Origin: Scylla paramamosain
Taxonomy: Eukaryota > Arthropoda > Malacostraca > Decapoda > Portunidae
Length of the DNA stretch: 64,000 bases
Direction of reading: 5' to 3'
NCBI RefSeq assembly: GCF_035594125.1
Contig: NC_087163.1
Span: forward strand, 11,752,001 to 11,816,000
Below, in pieces: positions 27,593 through 39,960 of the stretch. Position 1 is the first letter of the stretch, and each line of letters begins with the position of its first letter. Under the pieces are notes generated by a model that searched no databases, was not told the DNA's origin, and was given only the letters and a program-made list of their open reading frames with translations. Both the position numbers and the translations under genes were made by a program.

Positions 27593-27687
27593 CACATTCT
27601 TAGTTACGAAAATCCGAAATTACAAGGAAAACTAGTTTTATGTGGGAAAAAATGACATTACCAGAAAAGTGTCTTTTGAGTGTTTTA
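27593..27687 (-). repeat. Monomer beta1
   Basis: Starts CACATTCTTAGTTACGAAAA, contains TTATGTGGGAAAAAATGACA and ends AAAGTGTCTTTTGAGTG. In forward sense AAGAATGTGAAAAACA matches the island beta ending AATGTGAAAAACAC. Confidence 0.78.
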
Positions 27688-30600
27688 GAGCGTGATATGC
27701 AACAAAGCACTAAAAAGCAGAACAATCACATCACATGGGAATAAAACCAACTTTTACCAAAAAGATGCCTTTAAGTGTTTTTAACTCCTTACATAACAAA
27801 ACGTCAAAACGCATACAAAACACCCTTTATGGAGAAACAAAATAACATTACCAAAAACATGAATTTTAAGTGTTTTTGATCATGTTACACGCTTAAATAC
27901 ATGCAAAGAACCCTATGTTTGTAAAACGAAAGGATATTACGAAAATTGTGTATTATGAGAGTTTTTAGGTTAATTAAGTACCAAAAAGCTAAAACACAAA
28001 TAACACTCTTTATACAGAAAAAAAAATAAAATAAATAAATACAAATTTTTTTTTTGTTATTCATCTTCATAGGTACCAAGATGTTAAAATTCTGGCAAAA
28101 TTTAGGGAAGTTAGATAAAGTAAAAAAAAATATAAAAAAAATAATTTCATCTTTTTTCCGGAGTTATGTACCAAACCCTGAAGTGCATGCAAAGTCACTT
28201 ATATGGGAAAATTACATGAGTTTACCAGAAACCTGTACCAGAAGCAATTTCAACAATATTACTGAAAACGAGTCTTTTCAGAGATTTACGAAGAAAAACG
28301 CTAAAACGGATGGAAACCAACCAATATGAAGAAATAGAATAACATTACCAAAAAGATATATTTTGAGTGTTTTCAAGCTTGTTACCTACAAAAAATGCAA
28401 AAATGGATGGAAAACACTCTATATTAGGAAACAAAAGAACATTTCCAGAAACATGTATAATGAGTGTTTTATAGTTTCACAAGAACCACAAGGCAATAAA
28501 CGCAAAAACTCGTGTATATAGAAAAAATTTTTACATACCAAAGTGAAGAAATGCATGAATAACACTTTTAATCGAGAAACAGAACTACCCTTCCAAATTG
28601 TGTATTTTGAGTGTTTTTCACATTCATAGTTACGAAATTGCCAAATTACATGCAAAACTAGCTTTATGTGGGAAAAAAATTACATTACCAGAAAAATGTC
28701 TTTTGAGTGTTTTTGAGCGTGATATACAACAAAGCACTAAAAAGCAGAACAATGACATTACTTTGGAATAAAACCAACTTTTACGAAGAACTTGCCTTTA
28801 AGTGTTTTTTAACTCCTTACATACCAAAACGCTAAAACGCATGTAAAACACCCTTTATGGAGAAATAGAATAACATTACCAAAATTATGTATTTTGAGTG
28901 TTTTTGATCATGTTACCTATAAAAACATGTAAAGAACCCTATGTTTCTATAAGAAAAGGACATTACGAAAATCGTGTATTATGAGTGTTTTTAAGTTCCT
29001 TAAGTACCAAAAAGCTAAAACTCACAAATAACACTTCATAGAGAGAGAAAAAAAAATTTCTTATTCATCTTCATAGGTACCGAGATACCAAAATTCTGGA
29101 AAAATTCAGGGAAATTTTGTAAAAAAAAAAAATCATTATAAAAAAATAATTTTAGCTTTTTTCCGGAGTTATGTACCAAACCCTGAAGTGCATGCAAAGC
29201 CACCTATATGGAGAAATTACTCGACTTTACCAGGAACCTGTCTTTTGAGTGTGTTTTCAGCAAATTCAACAATATTACTGAAAACGTGTCTTTCAGTGAT
29301 TTACGTAGAAAAACGCTAAAACAGATGCAAATTAACCAATATGAAGAAATAGAATAACACTACCAAAAAGATATATTTTGATGTTTTTGAGCTTGTTGCC
29401 TACAAAAAAAAAAATGCGAAAATAGATGAAATGCACTCTATATTAGGAAAGAAAAGGACATTTCGAGAAACGTGTATAATGAGCGTTTTATAATTTCACA
29501 AGAACCACAAGGAAAAAAAAACTCAAAAGCATGCGTACATAAAGAAGTTTCTTACATACCAGAATGCTGAAACTCATGAATAACACTTTTAATTGCGAAA
29601 CAGAACTACCATACCGAATGTGTGTATTAGAGAAGTTTCTTACATACCAAAATGCTGAAACTCATGAATAACACTTTTAATTAAGAAACAGAACAACCTT
29701 ACTAAATGCCTGTATTTTGAGTGTTTTTCACATTCTTAGTTACCAAAACCCCAAATTCCATGCGAAACTAGTTTTATATGGGAAAAAAATAATATTACCA
29801 GAAAATGTCTTTCGAGTGTTTTTGTGCGTGTTAAAAACATTACATTTGAATAAAACTAAGTTTTACCAAGAACTTGCCTTTAGGTGTTTTTGAGCTCATT
29901 ACATACCAAAACGCTAAAAGGCATGCAAAACACCTTTTATGGAGAAACAGAATAACATTACCAAAAACATGTATTTTGAGTGTTTTTGATCATGTTATCT
30001 ATAAAAACGCTTAAATACATGCAATGAACCTTATGTTTGGGAAACGAAAGGACATTACGAGAAATATGTCTTATAAGTGTTTTTTTTAGTTCCTTAAGTA
30101 CCAAAAAGCTAAAACCCTCAAATAACACTCTTTATTTAGAAAAATAAATAATTAAAAAATAGAAAATACGATTTATTTATTTTTTTTGTTATCTTCATAG
30201 GTACCTAGATGCCGAAATTCTGGGAAAATTCCGGGCTATTATATGATAAAAGAAAATGATCAAAAAAGTTAATTTTAGCTTTTTTTTTCGGACTGTTATA
30301 TACCAAACCCTAAAGTGCATGCAAAGCCTCCTATATGAGGAAATTACACGACCTTTATTAGAAATCTGTGTTTTGAGTGTTTTTGAGAATGTTAGGCACC
30401 AAAACGATAAATAAATAAGGAACTCACTCTATATGGGAATCCAAAACAAAACTACTGAAAACGTGTTTTCTCAGTGTTTTACGTAGAAAAACGTAAAAGC
30501 GGATGCAAACCAACCAATATAAAAAAAATAGAAAAACATTACCAAAAAAGTATATTTTGAGTGTTTTTCAGCTTGTTACCTACAAAAAAACGCAAAAATT

Positions 30601-33254
30601 GATGCAAAGCACTCTATATTAGGGAATAAAAGAACATTATAAGAAAAGTGTATAATGAGTGTTTTATAGTTCAAAAGAACCAAAAGGCAAAAAACGCAAA
30701 AACTTGTGGATATGGAGAAGTTTCCTAGATACAAAAATGCTGAAACTCATGAATAACATTCCTAATTTAGAAACAGAACAACCTTACTAAATGTGTGTAT
30801 TTTTAAAGCTTTTCACATTCTTGGTTACCAAAACCGCAAATTGCATGCGAAACCAGCTTTATGTGAGAAAAAAAATTACATTACGAGGCTCAAAAACACT
30901 CAAAATGTCTTTTGAGTGATAGGCATTAAAGCACTAAAAAGCAGGGCAATAACATTATATTTGAATAAACCCAATTTTTTATCAAGAACTTGCCTTTAAG
31001 TGTTTTTGATCTCCTTATATACTAAACCGCTAAAACGCATGTAAAAACATACTTTATGGAGAAACAGAATAACATTACCAGAAACATGTATTTTGAGTGT
31101 TTTGATCATATTATCTATAAAAACGCTTAAATACATGAAAAGAACCTTATGTTTGGGAAAGAAAAGGACATTACGAGAAACGTATATTATGAGTGTTTTT
31201 AAGTTTGTTAAGTACCAAAAACTTAAAACCCACTCTTTATTTAGAAAAAAATAAATAAATAAAAAAATAAAAAAATAGGATTTTTTTTTTTTGTTGTTAT
31301 TCATCTTCATTAGGTACTGAAATCCCAAAATTCTGGGAAAATTCAAGGCAATTATATTATAAGAGAATATTATAAAAAAAGATAATTTTAGCTTTTTTTC
31401 GGACTGTTATGTACCAAACCCTAAAGTGCATGCAAAGCCTCCTATATGAGGAAATTAAACGACCTTACGAGAAATCTATTTTTTGTGTGTTTTTCAGCAT
31501 GTTAGACACCAAAACGATAAATTATAAGGAACTCACTCTATATGGGAATCCAAAACAAAATTACTGAAAATGTATCTTCTCAGTGTTTTGCGTAGAAAAA
31601 ACGCAAAAACTCGTGTATATAAAGAAGTTTCTTAGATACCAAAATGCTGAAACTCATGAATAACAATCTTAATTCAGAAACAGAACAACCTTAGCAAATG
31701 CCTGTATTTTCAGTGTTTTTCATATTCCTAACTAGCAATACCCAAAATAGCATGCGAAACTAGCTTTATGAGGGAAAAAAATGACATTACCAGAAGTGTC
31801 TTTTAATTGATTTTGAGCGTGTTAGGCAATGAAGTACTAAAAAGCAGGACAATCACATTACATTAGAATAAAACCAACTTTTACCAAGAACTTGCCAATA
31901 TGTGTTTTTGAGCTCCTTACATAGCAAACTGCTAAAACGCATCGAAAACAAACTTAATGGAGAAACAGAATAACATTACCAAAAACATGTATTTTGAGTG
32001 TTTTTGATCATGTTACCTATAAAAGCGCTTAATTACATGCAAAGAACCTTATGTTTGAGAAACGAAAAAACATTTCAAGAAACGTGTATAATGATTGTTT
32101 TTAAGTTCCTCAAGTACCAAAAAGCTAAAACCCACAAATAACACTCTTTATAGAGAAAAAAAAATAAATAAATAAAAAAATAGAAATTTTTTTTTGTCAT
32201 TCATCTTAATAGGTATCGAGATGCCAAAATTCTGGAAAATTTAAGGGAAATTATGTGAAAAAAGAACATTATGAAAAAAAGTTAATTTTATCTTTTTTTT
32301 CAGACTGTTATGTACCAAACCTTAAAGTGCATCCAAAGCCTCCTATATCGGGAAATTAAACAATTTTACCAGAAACCTGTCTTTTGAGTGTTTTTTAGTA
32401 TGTTAGGCACCAAAACGATAAATAATATGTAAGTCATTCAAAATGGGAATCCATCACAAAATTGCTGAAAAAAAAGTGTCTTTTTACGTTTTACGTCTTT
32501 CTACGTTTAGGAAGAAAAACACTAAACAGGATGCAAACCAACGAATATGAAGAAATAGAATAATATTAACATAAAGGTATATTTTTAATGTTTTTGAGCT
32601 CATTACCTTAAAAAAAATGCGAAAATGGATGGAAAGCACTGTATATTTGGATACAAAAGGACATTACCTGAAATGTGTATAATGAGTGTTTTATAGTTTC
32701 ACAAGAACCACAAGGTAAAAAACGCAAAAACTCGTGTATATAAAGAAATTTCTTAGATACGAAAATGCTGAAACTCAGGAATAACACTCTTAATTAAGAA
32801 TACAGAACAGCTTTACCAAATGCGTGTATTTTGAGTGCTTTTCACATTCTTAGTTACCAAAACCCTAAATTGCATGCGAAACTATTTTTATGTGGGAAAA
32901 AAATGACATTACCAAAAAGTTTTTGAGCGTGATAGGCAATAAAACAGTAAAAAGCATGGGAATCACATTACATGGGAATAAAACGAAATTTTACCAAGAA
33001 CTTGTGTTTTTGAGCTCCTTACATACCAAAACGCTAAAACGCATGCAAAACACGCTTTATGGAGAAACAGAATAATATTACAAAAAAACATGTATTTTGA
33101 GTGTTTTTCATCATGTTACCTATAAAAAAAGCTAAAATACATGGAAAGAACCCTATGTTTCGAAAATGAAAGGACGTTACGAGAAACGTGTATTATGAGT
33201 TTTTTTAAGTTCGTTAAGTATGAGAAAGCTAAAACCCACAAATAACACTCTTTA

Positions 33255-35412
33255 GAGAGTGTTTTCGTACCTAACAATGTGAAAAACACACAAAGAGCAC
33301 ATTTTTGGTAATCTTGTTCTCTTATCCATATAGACTGTTCTTCAATGCGTCATATAGGTCTTGGTACCTAAGAAACAAAAAAAAAACACTTATTATAAAA
33401 GTTTCTTCTAATGTCTTTTCGTTTCCTTATGCAAAGTATTTTGCATGCATTTATGTTTCTTTTTATATGTAAAAAGAAAAAAAATTGTTTATGGTAATAA
33501 AAGGTGTTTTGCATACAGCTCAGCGTTATGGTACGTAAGTAGCTGAAAATATCCAAAAGATAAATTTTTGGTTGACTTGTTCTTTCATATAGGTAGCTTT
33601 CCATGTTTTTTTTTTTTATAACTTTGGTACCTAACAACAACAATCGACATTCAAAAGACATGTTTCTGGAAATATCGTTTCATCTCCTCATAGATGGTGC
33701 TCTGGAGTCATTTTGACGTTTTGGTACATAAAATTTTGAAAAACACAAAATAAACGTTTTTGGTAATGTTCTGTTTCTCCATATACAGTGGTACTAAATA
33801 GTTTTCGCGTTTGGTACCTAAGACGCTCAAAAGCACTAATGGCATCTTTCTCGTAAAGTCCTTTATTTTATCGATATTGGGTGATTTTCATGCATTTTGG
33901 CGTTTTTGTTACGTAACAATGTGAAAAAAGCACTCAAAATATTCGTTTTCGGTAATGTCTGTTTCTTCATATATAATGTTATACATGCGTTTGTGCATTT
34001 TGCTACTTAAGAATATCAAAAACACTGATAAATGAAGTGTCTTTTTATTTCTTTTCGTATCGCCATTTAGGTTACTTTGCATGCATTTTTGCTTTTTTTT
34101 ATACGTAAGATAAAAAAAAAACTGAAAATGCATATTTCTGGTAATGTTATTCTGTTTCTCCATAAAATGTGCTTTGCATGCATTTTAGCGTTTTGGTACA
34201 TACGTAGCTGTAAAAACTCTCAAAAGACACGCTTTTGGTAATGTTTTGCTTTTCCAAATAGGGAGCTTTCGTTGTTTTTTAGCGTTTTGGTATCTAATAT
34301 TGTTGTTTTTCTCTAAAGAGAATATCATTTATGCATTTTCGCGTTTTGGTATCTGAGAAGCTCAAAAACGCTCTTTATATAAGTTTCTCATAATGTCGTT
34401 GGTTACTTTTTTTTTTTGCGTAACAAGCTCAAAACACTGAAAATACACGCTTTTTTTGGTAATGTTATTCAGTTTTTCCAAGGCGTTTTGGATGCGTTTA
34501 AATGTTTTTGTATGTAAGTAAGCACTGAAATTAAAAGTTTTTGTAATATTTTGTTTTCTCCTAAATGGTGCTTTCCTTGGTTTTTAGCTTCTTGGCACCT
34601 AACATGGTGATAAACAGTGAAAGGACATGTTTCTGGAAATGTTTCCTTTCCCCATATAGTATGGTTTGCATGCATTTTCGCCTAATAACGTGAAAAAAGC
34701 CTTAAAACACAAGGATTGGTTAATCTTGTTCCGTTTCTCCATATAGAGTATTATTCATACGTTTTAGTGTTCTGGTACTTATGAAGCTCAATACCACTCA
34801 AAATATACGTTTCTTTTCCCATTTTAGGGTTATTTGCATGTATTTTATCGTTTTTGTACGTAACAGGCACAAAATCTCTCAAAATGCATGTTTTTGGTAA
34901 AGCTATTGAGTTTCTCCATAAAGAGTGTTTTGCAACCGTTTTAGCGGTTTGGTATGTAAGTACCTCAAAACACTTAATGTTTTCCCATTTACGAGACTTT
35001 CCATGCTTTTTAAGAGCTTTTTGTGCCTAACACACTCATAAACTCTCAAAAGACATATTTCTGGAAATGTCTTTTATTTTCCCCATATCGGGTGCTTTGC
35101 TTGCATTTTGGCGTTTTGATACCTAACAAAGCTAAATACACTTAAAATGCCGTTTTCTCCATACAGAAGGCAAATCGTGCGTTTTATCATTTCGGTACCT
35201 AATAAGCTAAAAAAAAAAAACTCATAATACTGGTTTCTCTTAATGTCTTTTCGTTTTCTTATATAGGGTTTTTTTTATGCATTTTGACGCTTTTATACAA
35301 AACAAGCTGAAAAATCGCCCAAAATGCTCGTTTTTGGTAAAGTTTTTATATTTCTGCAGGAAAGGAATTTTGCATGTTTTATCGTTTTGGTACATTATAA
35401 ACTTAAAAACTT
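33255..35412 (+). repeat. Forward pentamer-only island between reverse decamers
   Basis: Beta-type starts at about 33662, 34630 and 35051 (TTTCTGGAAAT) mark two pentamers of about 484 bp on average and one of about 421 bp. Gamma and delta monomers lack both decamer insertions. The entry junction is CACTCTTTAGAGAGTGTTTTCGTACC, a short palindrome. The exit is AAACTTCCAAAGCGTGTTAGG. Divergence is high and no gene is seen. Confidence 0.8.
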
Positions 35413-37829
35413 CCAAAGCGTGTTAGGCAATAAATCACTAAAAAGCAGGGCAAACACATTACATTGGAAAAAAAAAAAACAATTTTTAACAAGAACTTGC
35501 CTTTAAGTGTATTTGAGCTCCTTATATACCAAAACACTAAAATGCATGCAAAATACACTTTATGGTGAAACAGAATAACATTACCAAAAACATATATTTT
35601 GAGTGTTTTTGATCATGTTACCAATAAAAACGCTTAAATACATGCAAAGAACCCTATTTTTGGGAAACAAAAGGATATTACGAGAAACGTGTATTATGAG
35701 TGTTTTTAAGTTCATTAAGTACGAAAAAGCTAAAAGCCACAAATAACACTCTTTATTGAGAAAAAAAAAATAAATAAAAAAAATACTATTTTCTTTCATT
35801 CTTATTTATCTTCACAGGTAACGAGGTGCCAAAATTCGGGCAAAGTTCAGGAAATTACATGAAATAAGAATATTATCAAAAAAGTTAAATTTAGCTTTTT
35901 TTTCGGACTGTTATGTACCAAACTCCTAAAGTGCATGCAAAGGCACCTATATGGGGAAAATTAAACGTCTTTGCCAGAAAACTGTCTTATGAGTGTTTTT
36001 CAGCATGTTAGGAACCAACACGATAAAACCCAAAAAAGTCAATTTATATAGGAATCCAAAAAAAAAAATTACTGAAAACGTGTCTTTTCGGTGTTTTACG
36101 TAGAAAATGCTAAAACGGATGCAAACCAACCAAAATGAAGAAATCGAAAAACATTACCAAAAAGGTATATTTTGAGTGTTTTTGAAATTGTTACCTACAA
36201 AAAACGCAAAAATGGATGGAAAGCACTCTATATTGAGAAGCAAAAGGCACCAAAAAGTATGTTAGGCACCAAAACGATAAATAATATGAAAGTCACTCTA
36301 TATGGAAATCCAAAATAAAATTACTGGAAACGTGTCTTTTAAAAGATTTTCGTAGAAAAACGTTAAAACAGATGCAAACCAACCAATATGAAGAAATAGA
36401 ATAACATTACCAAAAAAGTATATTTTGTGTGCAAAGAGGAAATTAAACAACCTTACCAGAAATCTGTGTTTTGTGTGTTTTTTTTAGCATGTTAGACACC
36501 AAAACGATAAATAATATGGAACTTACTCTATATGGGAATCCAAAACAAAGTTACTGAAAACGTGTCTTCTCAGTGTTTTACGTAGAAAAACGTTAAAACG
36601 GAGGCAAACCAACCAATATCAAGAAATAGAAAAACGTTACCAAAAAGGTATATTTTGAGTGTTTTTGAGCTCTTTACCTACAAAAACGCGAAAATTGATG
36701 CAAAGCACTTTATATTGGGAAAGAAAAGGACATTGCAAGAAAAGTGTATAATGAGTGTTTTATAGTTCAAAAGAACCACAAAGCAAACAACGGAAAAACT
36801 CGTGTATATAGAGAGATTTCCTAGACATCAAAATGCTGAAACTCATGAATAACACTCTTAATTGATAAACAGAACAACCTTACTAAATGTGTGTATTTTC
36901 AGTGCTTTTCACATTCTTATTTACCAAAAACTCCAAATTACATGCAAAAATTGCTTTGTGGGAAAAAAAAAAACTTTACCAGAAAAGCGTCTTTTGAGTG
37001 TTTTTTCAGCGTGATTAGTAATAAAGCACTCAAAAGCAGGGCAATCACATTACATTGGAATAAAACCATTTTTTTACAAATAACTTGCCTTTAAGTGTTT
37101 TGAGCTCCTTATATACAAAACTGCTAAAACGCATGCAAAACACACTTTATGGATAAACATTACCAAAACCTTGTATATATGGATAAGTTTCTTAGATACC
37201 AAAATGCTGAAACTCATGAATAACACTCTTAATTGAAAAACAGAACAACCTTACTAAATGCGTGTATTTTGAAAGCTTTTCACATTCTTAGTTACCAAAA
37301 CCCCAAATTGCATACGAAACCAGATTTATGTGGAAAAAAATGACATTACCAGAAAAGTGTCTTTTGAATGTTTTTGAGTTTTTGAGTTTTAAAGCACTAA
37401 AAAGCAGGGGAATCACATTAAATTCGAATAAAATCAATTTTTTGCCAAGAACTTGAGTTTAAGTGTTTTTGAGCTCCTTATATACCAAAACACTAAAACG
37501 CCTGCAAAACGCACTTTATGGAGAAACATAATAACATTACCAAAAACATGTATATTGAGTGTTTTTGATCATGTTATCTATAAAAACGCTTAAATACATA
37601 AAAAGAACCTTATATTTGGGAAACGAAAGTGTTTTTAAGTTCCTCAAGTACCAAAAAGCTAAAACCCACAAATAACACTTTTTATTTAGAAAAAATAAAT
37701 AAATAAATAAAAAAATAAAAATAGATTTTTTTTTTTTTTTTGTCATTCATCTTCATAGGTGGTACCGATATGACAAAATTCTGGGAAAATTCAGGGCAAT
37801 TATATGATAAAAGAATATTATCAAAAAAG

Positions 37830-37850
37830 TTTTTTTTTTTTTTTTTTTTT
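37830..37850. repeat. T homopolymer, 21 bases
   Basis: A T run at the end of a gamma2 unit replaces the usual TTAATTTTAGCTTTTTTT. Confidence 0.9.
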
Positions 37851-39932
37851 ACGGACTGTTATGTACCAAACTCTAAAGAGCATGCAAAGCCTCCTATATT
37901 AGGAAATTGAATGTCCAGAAAATTGTCTTCTGAGTGTTTTTCAGCATCTTAGACACCAAAACGATAAATAATAATGAACTCACTCAATATGGGAATTCAA
38001 AACAAAATTACTTAAAACGTGTATTCTCAGTATTTTACGTTGAAAAACTCTAAAACAGATGCAAACCAACAAATATCAAGAAATAGAAAAATATTACCAA
38101 AAAGTTACATTTTGAGTGTTTTTGAGCTTGTTACCTAAAAAAAAAAGAACGCGAAAATTGATGCAAAGCACTCTATATTGAGAAAGAAAGGGACATTGCG
38201 AGAAAAGTGTATAATGAGTGTTTTATAGTTCAAAATAACAATAAGGCAAAACACGCAAAAACTCGTGTATATGGAGAAGTTTCCTAGATACCAAAATGCT
38301 GAAACTCATGAATTGAGAAACAGGACAACCTTACTAAATGCGTGTATTTTGAGTGCTTTTCACATTCTTAGTTACCCAAACCCCAAATTCATTGCGAAAC
38401 CAGCTTTATGTGGTAAAAAAAAATGGCATTTTCAGAAAGGTGTGTATTGAGTGTTTTTAAGCGTGATATGCAGTAAAGCACTAAAAAGTAAGGCAATCAC
38501 ATTACATGGGTATAAAATCAATGTTTACCAAGAACTTGCCTTTAAGTGTTTTTGAGCTCCTTATATACCAAAACACTAAAACGCATGCAAAACACACTTT
38601 ATGGAGAAAAAGAATAACATTACCAAAAACATGTATTTTGAGTGTTTTTGATCATTTTACCAATAAAACGCTTAAATACATGCTAAGAACCCTATTTGTG
38701 GGAAACAAAAGGACATTACGAGAAACGTGTATTATGAGTGTTTTTGAAATTCATTAAGAACCAAAAAGCTAAAAGCCACAAATAACTCTCTATTGAGAAA
38801 AAAAATAAAAATAAATAAAAAATACGATATTTTTTTTTTCTTTCTTATTCATCTTCACAGGTACCGAGATGCCAAAATTCGAGCAAAATTCATGAAATTT
38901 TGTGAAATAAGAACGTTATCAAAAAAGTTAATTTTAGCTTTTTTTTCTTCGAATCATGTCGCAAACCCTATAGCGCATGCAAAACCACTTATATGGGGAA
39001 ATAAAACGTCTTTGCCAGGAAACTGTCTCATGAGTGTTTTTCAGTATGTTAGGCACCAAAACGATATATAACATGGAAGTCACTTTATATGGGAAGTTAT
39101 AACAAAATTACTGAAAACGTGTCTTTTCGGTGTTTTACGTAGAAAAACGCTAAATCGGATGCAAACCAACCAATATGAAAAAAAAAATAGAATAACATTA
39201 CCAAAAAGGTATATTTTGAGTGTTTTTGAGCTTGTTATCTACAAAAAAGGTGAAAATGGATGCAAACCACTCCCTATCTGGAAACAAAAGGACATTATTA
39301 GAAACGTGTATAATGAGTGTCTTGATATTTTCGAGCAAAAGAACTTGTGGTTCACAAGATCCACAAGGCAAAAAACGCAAAAACTCGTGTATATAAAGAA
39401 GTTTCTTAGATACCAAAATGCTCAAAATCATGAATAACAATTTTTATTGAGTAAAAAATAAACCTTACCAAAAGCGTGTATTTTCAGTGTTTTTTTTTCA
39501 CATTCTTAGCAAAATCCCAAATACCCTGCGAAACTAGCTTTATGTTGTAAAAAAATGACATTACCAGAAGTGTCTTTTGAGTGTTTTTGAGCGTGTTAGA
39601 CAATAAAGCACTAAAAAGCAGGGCAATCACATTACATGGGAATAAAACCAACTTTGACCAAGAACTTGCCATTATGTGTTTTTGAGCTCCTTACATACCA
39701 AAACGCTAAAACGCATTCAAAACACTCCTTTATGGAGAAGCAGAAAAACATTACCAAAAAATGTGTTCTATGTGTTTTTGATCATGTTACCTATAAAAAC
39801 GCTTAAATACATGCAAAGAAACCTATCTTTCGGAAACGAAAGGACATTACGAGAAATGTGTATTATGACTGTTTTTAATTTCCTTAAGTACCAAAACGTT
39901 AAAACCCACAAATAACACTCTTTAAAGAGAAA

Positions 39933-39960
39933 AAATAAATAAATAAATAAATAAATAAAA
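39933..39960. repeat. (AAAT)n microsatellite in gamma2 insert
   Basis: About six AAAT units expand the A-rich side of a gamma2 insert. Shorter AAAT or ATTT runs occur in other gamma2 copies (near 26930, 37690 and 63880). Confidence 0.9.

Larger units (their letters stand above)
26580..27687 (-). repeat. Reference decamer unit, 1108 bp
   Basis: This full unit is chosen as a key to the others. Reading left to right (reverse orientation), it is alpha1 95, epsilon2 96, delta2 97, gamma2 202, beta2 96, alpha2 95, epsilon1 87, delta1 97, gamma1 148 and beta1 95 bp. All monomers except the two gammas are near 95 bp. Each monomer ends in a GTGTTTTT-like box. Confidence 0.85.
24323..33254 (-). repeat. 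Longest uninterrupted reverse decamer run (8.9 kb)
   Basis: Alpha1 starts at 24339, 25454, 26580, 27688, 28715, 29824, 30912, 31815 and 32925 give spacings of 1115, 1126, 1108, 1027, 1109, about 1088, 903 and 1110 bp. This is the most regular part of the window and the best source for a decamer consensus. A 903-bp unit has epsilon1 joined to gamma1 at about 31590. A partial gamma1 tandem copy lies at 29600-29680. No other sequence class is seen. Confidence 0.92.

Noticed and set aside
33255..35412. Possible unique gene-bearing gap between decamer blocks
   Set aside because: On reading, monomer boxes (GCATGCATTTTGGCGTTTT, AACACTCAAAA) recur every about 90 bp through the whole stretch. It is diverged satellite.
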